From: CAYVGO01 sp964450725
Lineage (GTDB): Bacteria; Bacteroidota; Bacteroidia; Bacteroidales; UBA932
Direction of reading: 5' to 3'
NCBI GenBank assembly: GCA_964450725.1
Contig: CAYVGO010000014.1
Span: 1-42,396, forward strand
Length of the DNA: 42,396 nt
The notes beneath the pieces were generated by a model. That model saw only the letters and a list, made by a program, of their open reading frames with translations, had not been told where the DNA came from and did no database searches. Below are positions 25,340 to 33,447 of the stretch, piece after piece. Within the stretch, counting starts at the first letter, position 1; each line of letters starts with the position of its first letter. A program made the position numbers and the translations under genes.

Positions 25340-28300
25340 TTAAAATCCTATACTGAAGTTTAGTGCATAAGTACGTACTACAGGATATCCGTAATTATCC
25401 GTACTTGCGGTTTCCGGATCATACCCATATCTTGTAGCCTCGGAAGCGGTCAATAAGTTATTTCCGCTCAGACTGATTTTGAATGCAGAAAGCCAGTTGA
25501 CTTTATTGAGTAAAACTCGTTTAAAATCATACCCGATTTCTACGGTTTTCAGACGGAAATAAGCTGCATTGACTAACCAAAAGTCTGAACCGGTATAATT
25601 ATGACTATTATTTCCAAGTACATTGTTGGGATGTTGAGGGCGAGGAAAACGGGCATCTGTATTGTCGGGTTTCCAGTAATCTAACTGTAATCCGTAGATA
25701 AAAGCATTCTGTCCGTTGGTTCCCCGTGTTGAAGCACTGATGGGAATATCACGACGTGTAGCCCCCTGAAATAAAATATTCAGGTAAATACCTTTCCAAT
25801 CCATATTGGCATAAATCCCGTAATTGCCTCTTGGAAAAGAATTTTTACCTATACGAGGTTGGTCTGCACCATCAATTTGCCCGTCACCGTTAAAGTCAAA
25901 ATATTTTATATCTCCGGCAACAACACTTGTAGAACTTAATCTTCGTGGAGCATTCATAACATCACTCGAATTTTTATAATACCCTTGATTAATATATCCA
26001 ATACCATAGTATCCCGTTTGTTGAGTTACACGTTTATACGGATTTTTAATGTCTGTTTCAGATTCTTCCCATGTCTTGGCTATCAGTTGATCAAAGTAAG
26101 TAAAGTTTCCTCCTATTTCATAGTTAAAGTCTTTGATATTGTCTCTCCAAGAAAGACTAAACTCTACCCCTTCACGGCGATGTTCTCCTTTAGATAAAAC
26201 CATAGGTAGTGAAATTCCCAAAGGGTCTGTATAACTTGTACTTGAAGGAGAGGCAAGATAACCTTGAGTTACGATATAGAAATAATCTACACCTCCACGT
26301 AATCTTTCATTCAGTGAAGACAAACTTAGCCCCACGTTGAGTGTATTTCTTTTATACCATGAAATATCCGGGCTGGGCAGCGCACCTTCCCCAAAAGTAG
26401 GGTAGATATTTCCATTAAGGATGTAACCATTGGCATTATATCCGTATGAAGTAAGATAAGCATATCTGCCAATATTTGAAAGTCCGGTTTGTCCGTAGGA
26501 AGCCTGTAACTTGGCATAATTCAAAATGTTATTTTCTTTAATTATTTCAAAAAATGGCTCAGAAGATATTGCCCATGCTGCCGAACCTGAATAAAACAGT
26601 CCCCAACGTTTGTCTTTGGGAAACAAATCGCTTCCGTCATATCTTAAAGTTCCCTCTACAATATATTTGGAATCGTAGTCATATTTTAACCTGCCAATCC
26701 ATCCGGCTCGCCCTTCTTCCCATTCATCACTTGAGTTTTTTTGAGTAGAGGCAGGTCCGGAGTTAAGTTGGTCAACAGGTATAAGATAAGACTCTCTGCT
26801 ACCCATAAGATTTTCTCCTCTGGTGTAGTATGCTTCATATCCGACAGTTGCCTGTATGCTGTGTTTTTTAGCAAACGTTCGTTGATAGTCTGCAAAATAC
26901 TGTAATGTCCAATCATAATTACGACTTAAGGTTTTAGATAAACTCATGGGTTTTTCAGATATTCGTAGTCCGGTAAGGTCAAATTGTGGCGCTGTTTTAT
27001 TCCAAGATTTGTTTGAGGTAAAGAGTGTTGAATAATTACCTGTTGCTCTGAAAGATAATCCTTGTACCCAAGGTAAAGACCACTCAAATTCCAATTGTCC
27101 TCGAATTCTGCTGTTCGCACGTTTGTGATAACCCGATTCGGGAGACATTTCAACCAATGGATGATCTACTGTTTCTGAAGATAATTGACCAAAAGAGTTT
27201 CGGGCTAAAGACATAGGGCTTTTGTCTTGTATATGACTAAATATCCTTCCATAATACCCATCAATGCCATCAGGACCATAATTACTAAGAGGTGCAATAG
27301 TATTTTCAATATATCCTTCTGCAGCGGGACTGATTCTTAAACCAATAGCCTTTATATTGGTAGTCTGAGAAAATCGAAAGTTGTAGCGTTGTTGATTGTT
27401 GGTATTTTCTTTAAAAATGGTACCCTGGTCAAGAATTCCGATGGACAAATAATAATTACTTACATCGTTGCCGCCCTGCATCGAAATGTTATATTTTTGC
27501 TGCGGAGCCACTTTTTTCATGCTTATTTTTTGCCAATCAGTGTTTGGATAACGATAAATATCAGAACCCGTTCTATATTTTTCTACATCTGTGTCTGAGT
27601 AAAAATGGGGTTGGTTGTACATGTCGTCAATCCCATTACGAAATTGAGTGATTTCATAAGAACTCAATTTTCCTTCCAACATGGTTGGTTCTGTAAGCAT
27701 CAGTTCGGTAGAAAATCTTACGGTAGGTTTTCCCGTTCCCTGTTTTGTGGTAACCAGAATAATTCCCTCCCCACCTCTAACTCCATATACGGCAGTGGCA
27801 GCGGCGTCTTTTAAAAGCGACATAGAGGCAATGTCATTAGGATTTATCAGAAGAAAGTCATTGTAACTTGAAATTACTCCATTAATAACTACTAATGGTT
27901 GTCCACCTCCTCTAATAGAAATAGAGCTGTTGGCATTAATTCCTCCTCCGTTTTGTGTAACAATTAAACCGGGAGCACGACCGGCCAAACTTTGAGCAAT
28001 AGAGACGACAGGTACATTTTCCAGTGCAGAAGCTTTAATAATTCCAACTGATGAAGCCAATTTTCTTTCAGAACTTTTACCATAACCCACAATCACTACA
28101 TCATCAATATTTTCGGCTCCCTCCTGCATGGTAACCGTCATATTATTTTCGGCGGCTAATTCTACATCATTATATCCTACAGATGAAAATTTCAACGTTT
28201 CACCCGGATCTACATTGATGTTAAAAATACCATTAATGTCAGTCACTACGCCTTTGGTAGTTCCTTTTTGAATGACGGAAGCGCCAATGACGGGCTCCCC

Positions 28301-28411
28301 ATTAGTATCTTTGACCGTTCCGGCAATTTGGGCTAAAGATACTGTTGTGAAGGCGAAAAATGCCATTGAGATCAAAAAAAACCTCAGAAATAAACCTTTT
28401 TTGTACTTCAT
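25340..28411 (-). CDS. SusC/RagA-family TonB-linked outer-membrane protein 2
   Basis: A 1023-residue importer. The signal (MKYKKGLFLRFFLISMAFFA, then FTTVSLA) is cleaved before Q. The regulatory-like domain at 28-98 (AGTVKDTNGEPVIGASVIQK) is nearly that of SusC1. The plug starts at IDDVVIVGYG and includes NSSISIRGGGQPLVVINGVI and LLKDAAATAVYGVRGGEGII. The barrel ends VRTYALNFSIGF with a terminal Phe. The loop DFNGDGQIDGADQ has the look of a calcium-binding Asp loop, which many SusC proteins carry. It is preceded by the conserved promoter cassette and followed by SusD2. Confidence 0.95.
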   Translation of the reverse strand: MKYKKGLFLRFFLISMAFFAFTTVSLAQIAGTVKDTNGEPVIGASVIQKGTTKGVVTDINGIFNINVDPGETLKFSSVGYNDVELAAENNMTVTMQEGAENIDDVVIVGYGKSSERKLASSVGIIKASALENVPVVSIAQSLAGRAPGLIVTQNGGGINANSSISIRGGGQPLVVINGVISSYNDFLLINPNDIASMSLLKDAAATAVYGVRGGEGIILVTTKQGTGKPTVRFSTELMLTEPTMLEGKLSSYEITQFRNGIDDMYNQPHFYSDTDVEKYRTGSDIYRYPNTDWQKISMKKVAPQQKYNISMQGGNDVSNYYLSIGILDQGTIFKENTNNQQRYNFRFSQTTNIKAIGLRISPAAEGYIENTIAPLSNYGPDGIDGYYGRIFSHIQDKSPMSLARNSFGQLSSETVDHPLVEMSPESGYHKRANSRIRGQLEFEWSLPWVQGLSFRATGNYSTLFTSNKSWNKTAPQFDLTGLRISEKPMSLSKTLSRNYDWTLQYFADYQRTFAKKHSIQATVGYEAYYTRGENLMGSRESYLIPVDQLNSGPASTQKNSSDEWEEGRAGWIGRLKYDYDSKYIVEGTLRYDGSDLFPKDKRWGLFYSGSAAWAISSEPFFEIIKENNILNYAKLQASYGQTGLSNIGRYAYLTSYGYNANGYILNGNIYPTFGEGALPSPDISWYKRNTLNVGLSLSSLNERLRGGVDYFYIVTQGYLASPSSTSYTDPLGISLPMVLSKGEHRREGVEFSLSWRDNIKDFNYEIGGNFTYFDQLIAKTWEESETDIKNPYKRVTQQTGYYGIGYINQGYYKNSSDVMNAPRRLSSTSVVAGDIKYFDFNGDGQIDGADQPRIGKNSFPRGNYGIYANMDWKGIYLNILFQGATRRDIPISASTRGTNGQNAFIYGLQLDYWKPDNTDARFPRPQHPNNVLGNNSHNYTGSDFWLVNAAYFRLKTVEIGYDFKRVLLNKVNWLSAFKISLSGNNLLTASEATRYGYDPETASTDNYGYPVVRTYALNFSIGF

Positions 28412-28475
28412 AAAATAAAATTTAATGTGTAATATAGAAAAGAATTAATTGTTTGATGTTCTACAGACATCAGAA

Positions 28476-28553
28476 CAAAAGTAAACAATTATCTCAGTAT
28501 ATCAACGTATCAAAAAAAAAAAACGTTAAATAAAATTTATTTAACGTTTTTTT
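28476..28553 (-). promoter_or_regulatory. Hairpin-A12-promoter cassette of susC2
   Basis: In the gene direction a near-perfect palindrome with 18-base arms (28517-28553, arms AAAAAAACGTTAAATAAA and its complement) runs into T12 (28512-28523). GATACGTTG follows with the -33 TTG at 28503-28505, then a 19-base spacer and TACTTTTG at 28476-28483. It could end read-through from the GH16 gene, since no other terminator is seen there, but its fixed distance to the promoter suggests more. Confidence 0.85.
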
Positions 28554-28669
28554 AAAGTATTAATGCTTTTTTGCACTAAGATTTATTGAGTAAAGTATTT
28601 ATAATCAGTAATATTTTACATTTATCACTCTGGCGTCATTGAAAAGTGTTAAAATGAAAATTTATCTTC

Positions 28670-29455
28670 TTATTGACGGGTATAAAATTTTACCCAATCA
28701 ATTTCCATCATGACAGGTAATTCAAGAGGATTGATTTTTCCTACCCATGAACCTCCTAATTGAGAGTCAAGCAAAAGATAAAAATCACTTTCATCAAAAG
28801 GAAACTGTCCTTGTTTATCTGTTTGAATTCGTGGATACGTCATTGTCGGATGATCATTGACTAAAAAAACAAGGCTATCTTTATACATTTCTACCCCATA
28901 AACATTCCACTGATTGTGGTTATAATGAGGTACTACACCGGGCTTAGGGTTATCTTTAATGCCGAGCACATAAGTATAGTATGTATGTATGGTTTGGTAA
29001 ACTACTTTGTCATGGTTAAGGTGTTCCATAATGTCGATTTCTCCGCCATTAGGCCATTGTGCTTCCATCGGTAACATCCATAATGCAGGCCAGAACCCTT
29101 GTGCAGATCCTAATTTTGCCCGAATTTCAATACGGCCGTTGTTAAATCCTTTTTTCCCTTTGGTAAAAATACCTCCGGTCAAAAATTTAGCAGTATCGTT
29201 CAAATATTTTTTATTTTCAATGGCATGGAGTCTGACGGTTCCTTTCCCAAAAGTTACCAGTTCGTCAATAGTGTCACTCATGTGTCTGTTCCAATCAGAT
29301 TTACCGCGAGGAATGCGTCCCCAAACAGCAGTATCTAAGTAAGGTTTTTCAAACTCTTCTACCCATGTTAGTTTCCACGTCGAAGAGTCAGGTAATTTAG
29401 ATGTAGTTGTACATTGCAAAGCAAGTACAAGAATGAGAATGTAGTAAGGTTTCAT
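28670..29455 (-). CDS. Glycoside hydrolase family 16 lipoprotein
   Basis: A 261-residue retaining endo-beta-glycanase, one catalytic domain and no added binding module. The signal ends LALQC (C15); Gln at -1 is unusual. The catalytic motif ExDxxE is E139-I-D-I-M-E144 in NGGEIDIMEHL, with E139 the nucleophile and E144 the acid/base. RIEIRAKLGSAQGFWPALWM at 109-128 and the QLGGSWVG and MEIDWVKFYTR C-terminus are family typical. The family covers beta-1,3(4)-glucans, agars, carrageenans and, in GH16_3 members of gut Bacteroidota, mucin O-glycan chains. The sulfatase 64 bases upstream favours a sulfated galactose-containing target, which is inference. It is probably exposed at the cell surface. 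Confidence 0.9.
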   Translation of the reverse strand: MKPYYILILVLALQCTTTSKLPDSSTWKLTWVEEFEKPYLDTAVWGRIPRGKSDWNRHMSDTIDELVTFGKGTVRLHAIENKKYLNDTAKFLTGGIFTKGKKGFNNGRIEIRAKLGSAQGFWPALWMLPMEAQWPNGGEIDIMEHLNHDKVVYQTIHTYYTYVLGIKDNPKPGVVPHYNHNQWNVYGVEMYKDSLVFLVNDHPTMTYPRIQTDKQGQFPFDESDFYLLLDSQLGGSWVGKINPLELPVMMEIDWVKFYTRQ

Positions 29456-29519
29456 AAGTTTATAAATTGAAAATTAAAAGCAAAAGATATATTGTACTGA
29501 TGTGATTAAATAATGTAAT

Positions 29520-31052
29520 CTAAAAGTTATGACTCATCACTTCTTTTATCGGCATAACAAAGTTTGAATTCTCAGGCTTTTGATGTTCTCTGAGAACAAA
29601 TTGCTTTATTGTTGTTACAACAGCGGTGTTGTTTGCAATGACATTGGTGGTTTCCGTAGGATCAATACTCAGGTCATAAAGCATATATTTGGGTGTTGTT
29701 TTTACATCTTGAACATAAAACTTCCACTTTCCCCATCGTACGGCAAGTTGTCCGCTACCTTCCGGAAATTCCCAGTATAAGTATTTATGTTGCTTTTGTT
29801 TTCCTGTTTCTAACATTTCATTAACTAATGATATTCCGTCACTATCTTTTAAAGATTTTGCTCCGGCAAGTTGTGTCAGTGTAGGTAACCAATCCTGAAA
29901 GCCGCTGATCATGTCAGAATGAGTGTTTGCGGGAACTTTTCCTTTCCAAACAACAATGGTTGGTACGCGAATTCCCCCTTCTCTCAATGAAGTTTTACCC
30001 CAACCTCTATCACTGCGAAAAGGGTGAGCACTGTCGAACCAAGGAGAATCTGTACCGCCGTTAAAAGTAGGGCCGTTGTCAGAAGTAAAAACAATGATTG
30101 TATTGTCATAAAGATTGAGTTCTTTTAATTTAGCAACAATAGCCCCTATCTGGTCATCAATCGTTTTGACCATGGCAGCATACGTAGCGTGAGGGTAACG
30201 GACGGGGTAGTAACTTCCACCCAAAAATGGCGGTTCGTCATGACCAAACTTTGAGAGATAATAATCTATATTTTGTTGTGGTGCTTGGAGCGAGGCGTGA
30301 GGTAAAGGAGTGGTCCACCAAAGAAAAAAGGGTTTATTTTTGTTGCTCTCAATGAAATTTAGCGTTTCTGCAAACATCAAATCCGGAGCATAATCATTCT
30401 GGCGGAAACTTTCATAACTTGCTGGATTGAGAGGGTCGGCACCTTCAGGTAATCTTGTATCGGGTTGCATTACTTTATTGTTAAGATTTTCTCTTTGGTT
30501 ATTTTTCCACAGAAACGGCGGATAATAAGTATGAGCCATTCGTTGACAGTTGTATCCATAAAAAAAATCAAATCCCATTTTATTAGGTTCACTCACAGAA
30601 CCCGGATAACCTAACCCCCATTTACCAATACAACCGGTAGTATATCCTGCATCTTTGAGTTGATGTGCTAAAGTACGTGTGTTTTCAGGCATGGGAGCCT
30701 GACCTTCTAATCCCGGATTGTCAAACATGGCTTGGTGAGACCATACATTCCCGCGTTTTCCGGCTTCATCATTTCCTCTTACTACCGCATGTCCTGTATG
30801 CTTACCGGTCATTAATACACAGCGCGAGGGAGCCGATACGGGAGAGCCGGAATAGTGTTGCATAAAACTTTTACCGGCTAAAGCCAAAGCATCTATATTG
30901 GGAGTTTCTATTTTCTTTTGACCGTATGCCCCGATTTCGGCATAGCCTAAATCGTCCATAAGGAAATATACGATGTTGGGTTTTTGTTGTGCGAAACCCG
31001 AATTTACCAGCAAAGTAGCGGGTAAAAAAGAAATAATAATTGATTTTTTCAT
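29520..31052 (-). CDS. Type I (S1) sulfatase, serine type
   Basis: A 510-residue secreted sulfatase that hydrolyses sulfate esters on glycans. The signal is cleaved after NSGFA. Calcium ligands are D33-D34 (LMDDLGYAE) and D325-N326 (TSDNGPTF). The formylglycine motif is S73-A-P-S-R77 in SPVSAPSRCVLMTGKHTGH: a serine, so maturation needs an anaerobic radical-SAM enzyme (anSME), not visible here. K144 (GKWG) and H252 (PHAS) complete the usual active site. RxGGxRVPTIV and the C-terminal subdomain are present. The GKHTGHAVVRGN wording resembles arylsulfatase-A-like subfamilies active on galactose or GalNAc sulfates, but subfamily needs a search. The GH16 gene follows at 64 bases. Confidence 0.93.
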   Translation of the reverse strand: MKKSIIISFLPATLLVNSGFAQQKPNIVYFLMDDLGYAEIGAYGQKKIETPNIDALALAGKSFMQHYSGSPVSAPSRCVLMTGKHTGHAVVRGNDEAGKRGNVWSHQAMFDNPGLEGQAPMPENTRTLAHQLKDAGYTTGCIGKWGLGYPGSVSEPNKMGFDFFYGYNCQRMAHTYYPPFLWKNNQRENLNNKVMQPDTRLPEGADPLNPASYESFRQNDYAPDLMFAETLNFIESNKNKPFFLWWTTPLPHASLQAPQQNIDYYLSKFGHDEPPFLGGSYYPVRYPHATYAAMVKTIDDQIGAIVAKLKELNLYDNTIIVFTSDNGPTFNGGTDSPWFDSAHPFRSDRGWGKTSLREGGIRVPTIVVWKGKVPANTHSDMISGFQDWLPTLTQLAGAKSLKDSDGISLVNEMLETGKQKQHKYLYWEFPEGSGQLAVRWGKWKFYVQDVKTTPKYMLYDLSIDPTETTNVIANNTAVVTTIKQFVLREHQKPENSNFVMPIKEVMSHNF

Positions 31053-31115
31053 AGCATGAATAATCTTTAAATGAGTTTTTATGTACTAAAATGAAATGTT
31101 GCATTTTAGATTTTA

Positions 31116-31147
31116 CAAAGTTGCAAAAGTTTTATTGATAAATCAAA
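31116..31147 (-). promoter_or_regulatory. Candidate promoter of the sulfatase-GH16 operon
   Basis: In the gene direction TTTG (31144-31147), 20 bases, then CAACTTTG (31116-31123). The -7 box departs from TAnnTTTG at its first base, suggesting a weak or activated promoter. A perfect palindrome lies five bases further upstream. Confidence 0.45.
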
Positions 31148-31152
31148 GAAAT

Positions 31153-31172
31153 ATTGGTTTTGTGAAACCAAT
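31153..31172. promoter_or_regulatory. Perfect 8-bp palindrome, possible operator
   Basis: ATTGGTTT-tgtg-AAACCAAT. It sits directly upstream of the -33 element of the sulfatase promoter, where an activator dimer could bind. It is not followed by a T-run in the minus direction, so an intrinsic terminator is less likely. Confidence 0.45.
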
Positions 31173-31194
31173 CATCTAATATGTTTATAATTTT

Positions 31195-31490
31195 ATCCTC
31201 TAAATCGACCTTTCTGTGGCAGAAAAGTACTTTTTAGACCTCTAAAACTGACTTTTACACTGCNNNNNNNNNNNNNNNNNNNNNNNNNNNNNNNNNNNNN
31301 NNNNNNNNNNNNNNNNNNNNNNNNNNNNNNNNNNNNNNNNNNNNNNNNNNNNNNNNNNNNNNNTTTTAGACCTCTAAAACTGACTTTCACACTGCGGGAA
31401 AGTACTTTTAGACCTCTAAAACTGACTTTCACACTGCAGGAAAGTGCTTTTAGACCTCTAAAACCGACTTTCACACTGCGGGAAAGTCAA
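31195..31490. repeat. Tandem array of 42-bp units, interrupted by an assembly gap
   Basis: Clear units begin with TTTTAGACCTCTAAAA at 31232, 31364, 31406 and 31448; the last three are exactly 42 bp apart. A decayed unit lies at 31196-31230. Each unit has two hairpins: TTTTAG-acct-CTAAAA and ACTTTC-nine bases-GAAAGT. The decayed unit keeps the second fold with other bases (TTTCTG-tgg-CAGAAA). The distance 31232 to 31364 is 132, not a multiple of 42, so the 100 N are a nominal gap and the true copy number is unknown. The array lies between the SusD3 stop and the sulfatase promoter. Confidence 0.95.
31264..31363. other. Assembly gap of 100 N
   Basis: Exactly 100 undetermined bases lie inside the tandem array, a conventional scaffold-gap length. 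The repeat itself probably caused the break. Confidence 0.98.
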
Positions 31491-31514
31491 ATCCGTGGGT
31501 ATGTTTCATACTTT

Positions 31515-33437
31515 CTACCAACCGTTATTTTGTTCTATCTTTTTATTGAGTACCAATTGGTTGGTTGGAATGGCATAAAGATAATATTGGTCTTTCCAAC
31601 CTTTACCGAGTGTTTGTGGATTGTCAAAACGTTTAAGGTAACCTTCGGTGGTTGCCGGCGAAAAATCTCTATTGACCAAAGCCAAATTATTCCATGCCGC
31701 AGGAGTTGTTGCGGTTGCTCCTGAAGCATTATAAGTTACATAATCCGATTTTTTGATGTATGTACCGATTTGTATGCGATTGAGATACCACTCACCTTTT
31801 TTCCATCGACGAATGTCTTGCCAGCCGAAACCATGACCGATTAATTCTACAAAACGTTCACGCCTTATTTCCCATAAAACAGGGTCAACAGTTGGGTCTC
31901 GATTGGGGTCAAACAATACGTCAATATCTGCAATTGACATATTGGCCACACCGGCACGAGGACGTAATTTATTGATAGTATTATCTGCAACTGATTGATC
32001 AAATCCTCCTTTTTCAAATTTAGCCTCGGCCAAGTTTAAAAGTACTTCTTCAATCCAAAATAAAGGTTTGTCGGCCGTGTTGAGTGCAGCCATATTGCTG
32101 TTTGTTTCCCAAAGGTTATAATATTTCCACATATAATAACCCGACCTTGAAGCCATTGGAGCTTGACCCGGACCGTTAATGTTTGGAGAGAGCCAATTCA
32201 TGGTACCAGACCAGTTAAATACGGGCAAACGTTTTCTTGAGGTATTGGGCAATAGTGTTTTCAATAAATCTACATATTCATTTAAGTTAACTCCTTCTGC
32301 TTTATAGTATCCTGTGTTGTTATAGGTTGGCGTTGCCGTAAAATCAAAACTTGGAGGATTTAAACCGCCAATCATTTGACGTGCCATGCAATAAGGAGGC
32401 ACAACATTAAATAATAATCGCAGGTCTCGATGACGAAATTCGTCATACATATTGTCATCACCCTGATATTGAGAAGAGGTTGTCACCGGTTTTCCGTCGG
32501 AACATAAAAACATTTCAACCGAATATTTTGGCATTTCATAGATACCGGAAGAGGTTCTTTCCGTATGACTTGCAGCGTGGAGTAGTATCTGCGGTTCATA
32601 TTGCTTATAGAGAATCATGCCCGGGAATCCTGATAAATTATCTGTATTCAATAACGCATCATAATCGTTAGAGAGTGTAGGATAAGCGGCAGCCAAAAGT
32701 TCAGATACTCGGATACATTCATCAAGGTATTTGTCATAATCACCTAACCCGTGATATTTTCGCCACGTTCCTTCAAAAAGGCAAAAGCGGGACATTAATG
32801 CGCGAACAACATTGGTATTGATGGTATTTACACCATCTCCGTCTGTTTTAATTTTTGTTTCTGCGAATTGTAGATTTTCAAGAATTTTGTCGGTTACAGT
32901 TTTGCGAGCATGGCGTTCGCCAAAGATTATTGCGGTGTCTGACTCTGAAATTACATGCTCAATCCAAGGTATGTCTCCAAAGCGTGATATAAGTTCAAAG
33001 TAGCGGTATGCACGAAAAAAGTAACCTACAGATTTCCAATGTTCTTTATCAGTATCAGTCATATCACTTTTGTCAATATTGTCTAACATTAAGTTGGTGC
33101 GGCGAATAAATCCGAAGTCCCAACCATTTCCTGATGCCGGTGCTACAATAGTACCGGAACGATATTGATTAGGTTCACTTGTTGCATAGGTAGATAAATA
33201 ACCAGCCAGCATATCTCCCTGATAATTTGTGCCGTAGTTTCCATATCCACGTATATAGTTGGTTCCATCACTAAATGTTGAATAAAATCCCCATGCAAAG
33301 GTTTTGAAGTTTTCATAGGTTTTAAATGCCGTCTTCTCTGTTTGCTGGTTAATAGGATACTTTTCTAAAAACTCATCATTACAACTACTCAAAAGGAGTA
33401 AAATAAAAATACTGAATGTTGATATATACTGTTTCAT
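31515..33437 (-). CDS. SusD/RagB-family glycan-binding lipoprotein 3
   Basis: A 640-residue SusD homologue 10 bases after SusC3. The signal MKQYISTFSIFILLLLSSC has its anchor Cys at 19, followed by NDEFLEKYPINQQTEKTAFK. Core features are WKSVGYFFRAYRYFELISRF, WIEEVLLNLAEAKFEKGGFD and INKLRPRAGVANMSIADIDV. WEIRRERFVELIGHGFGWQD and IRRW then mark the family's substrate-binding half, and the chain ends YLYAIPTNQLVLNKKIEQNN plus GW. The usual NPGW is replaced by NNGW. The repeat array starts about 25 bases after its stop, in place of an ordinary terminator. Confidence 0.93.
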   Translation of the reverse strand: MKQYISTFSIFILLLLSSCNDEFLEKYPINQQTEKTAFKTYENFKTFAWGFYSTFSDGTNYIRGYGNYGTNYQGDMLAGYLSTYATSEPNQYRSGTIVAPASGNGWDFGFIRRTNLMLDNIDKSDMTDTDKEHWKSVGYFFRAYRYFELISRFGDIPWIEHVISESDTAIIFGERHARKTVTDKILENLQFAETKIKTDGDGVNTINTNVVRALMSRFCLFEGTWRKYHGLGDYDKYLDECIRVSELLAAAYPTLSNDYDALLNTDNLSGFPGMILYKQYEPQILLHAASHTERTSSGIYEMPKYSVEMFLCSDGKPVTTSSQYQGDDNMYDEFRHRDLRLLFNVVPPYCMARQMIGGLNPPSFDFTATPTYNNTGYYKAEGVNLNEYVDLLKTLLPNTSRKRLPVFNWSGTMNWLSPNINGPGQAPMASRSGYYMWKYYNLWETNSNMAALNTADKPLFWIEEVLLNLAEAKFEKGGFDQSVADNTINKLRPRAGVANMSIADIDVLFDPNRDPTVDPVLWEIRRERFVELIGHGFGWQDIRRWKKGEWYLNRIQIGTYIKKSDYVTYNASGATATTPAAWNNLALVNRDFSPATTEGYLKRFDNPQTLGKGWKDQYYLYAIPTNQLVLNKKIEQNNGW

Positions 33438-33447
33438 AAAAAAAGAA

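Noticed and set aside
31193..31474. Minus-strand frame across the N gap coding repeats like VKVSFRGLK
   Set aside because: It crosses undetermined bases and is a by-product of the 42-bp unit.
16020..31490. CRISPR array
   Set aside because: Units are joined head to tail with no unique spacers, and no cas genes are present.
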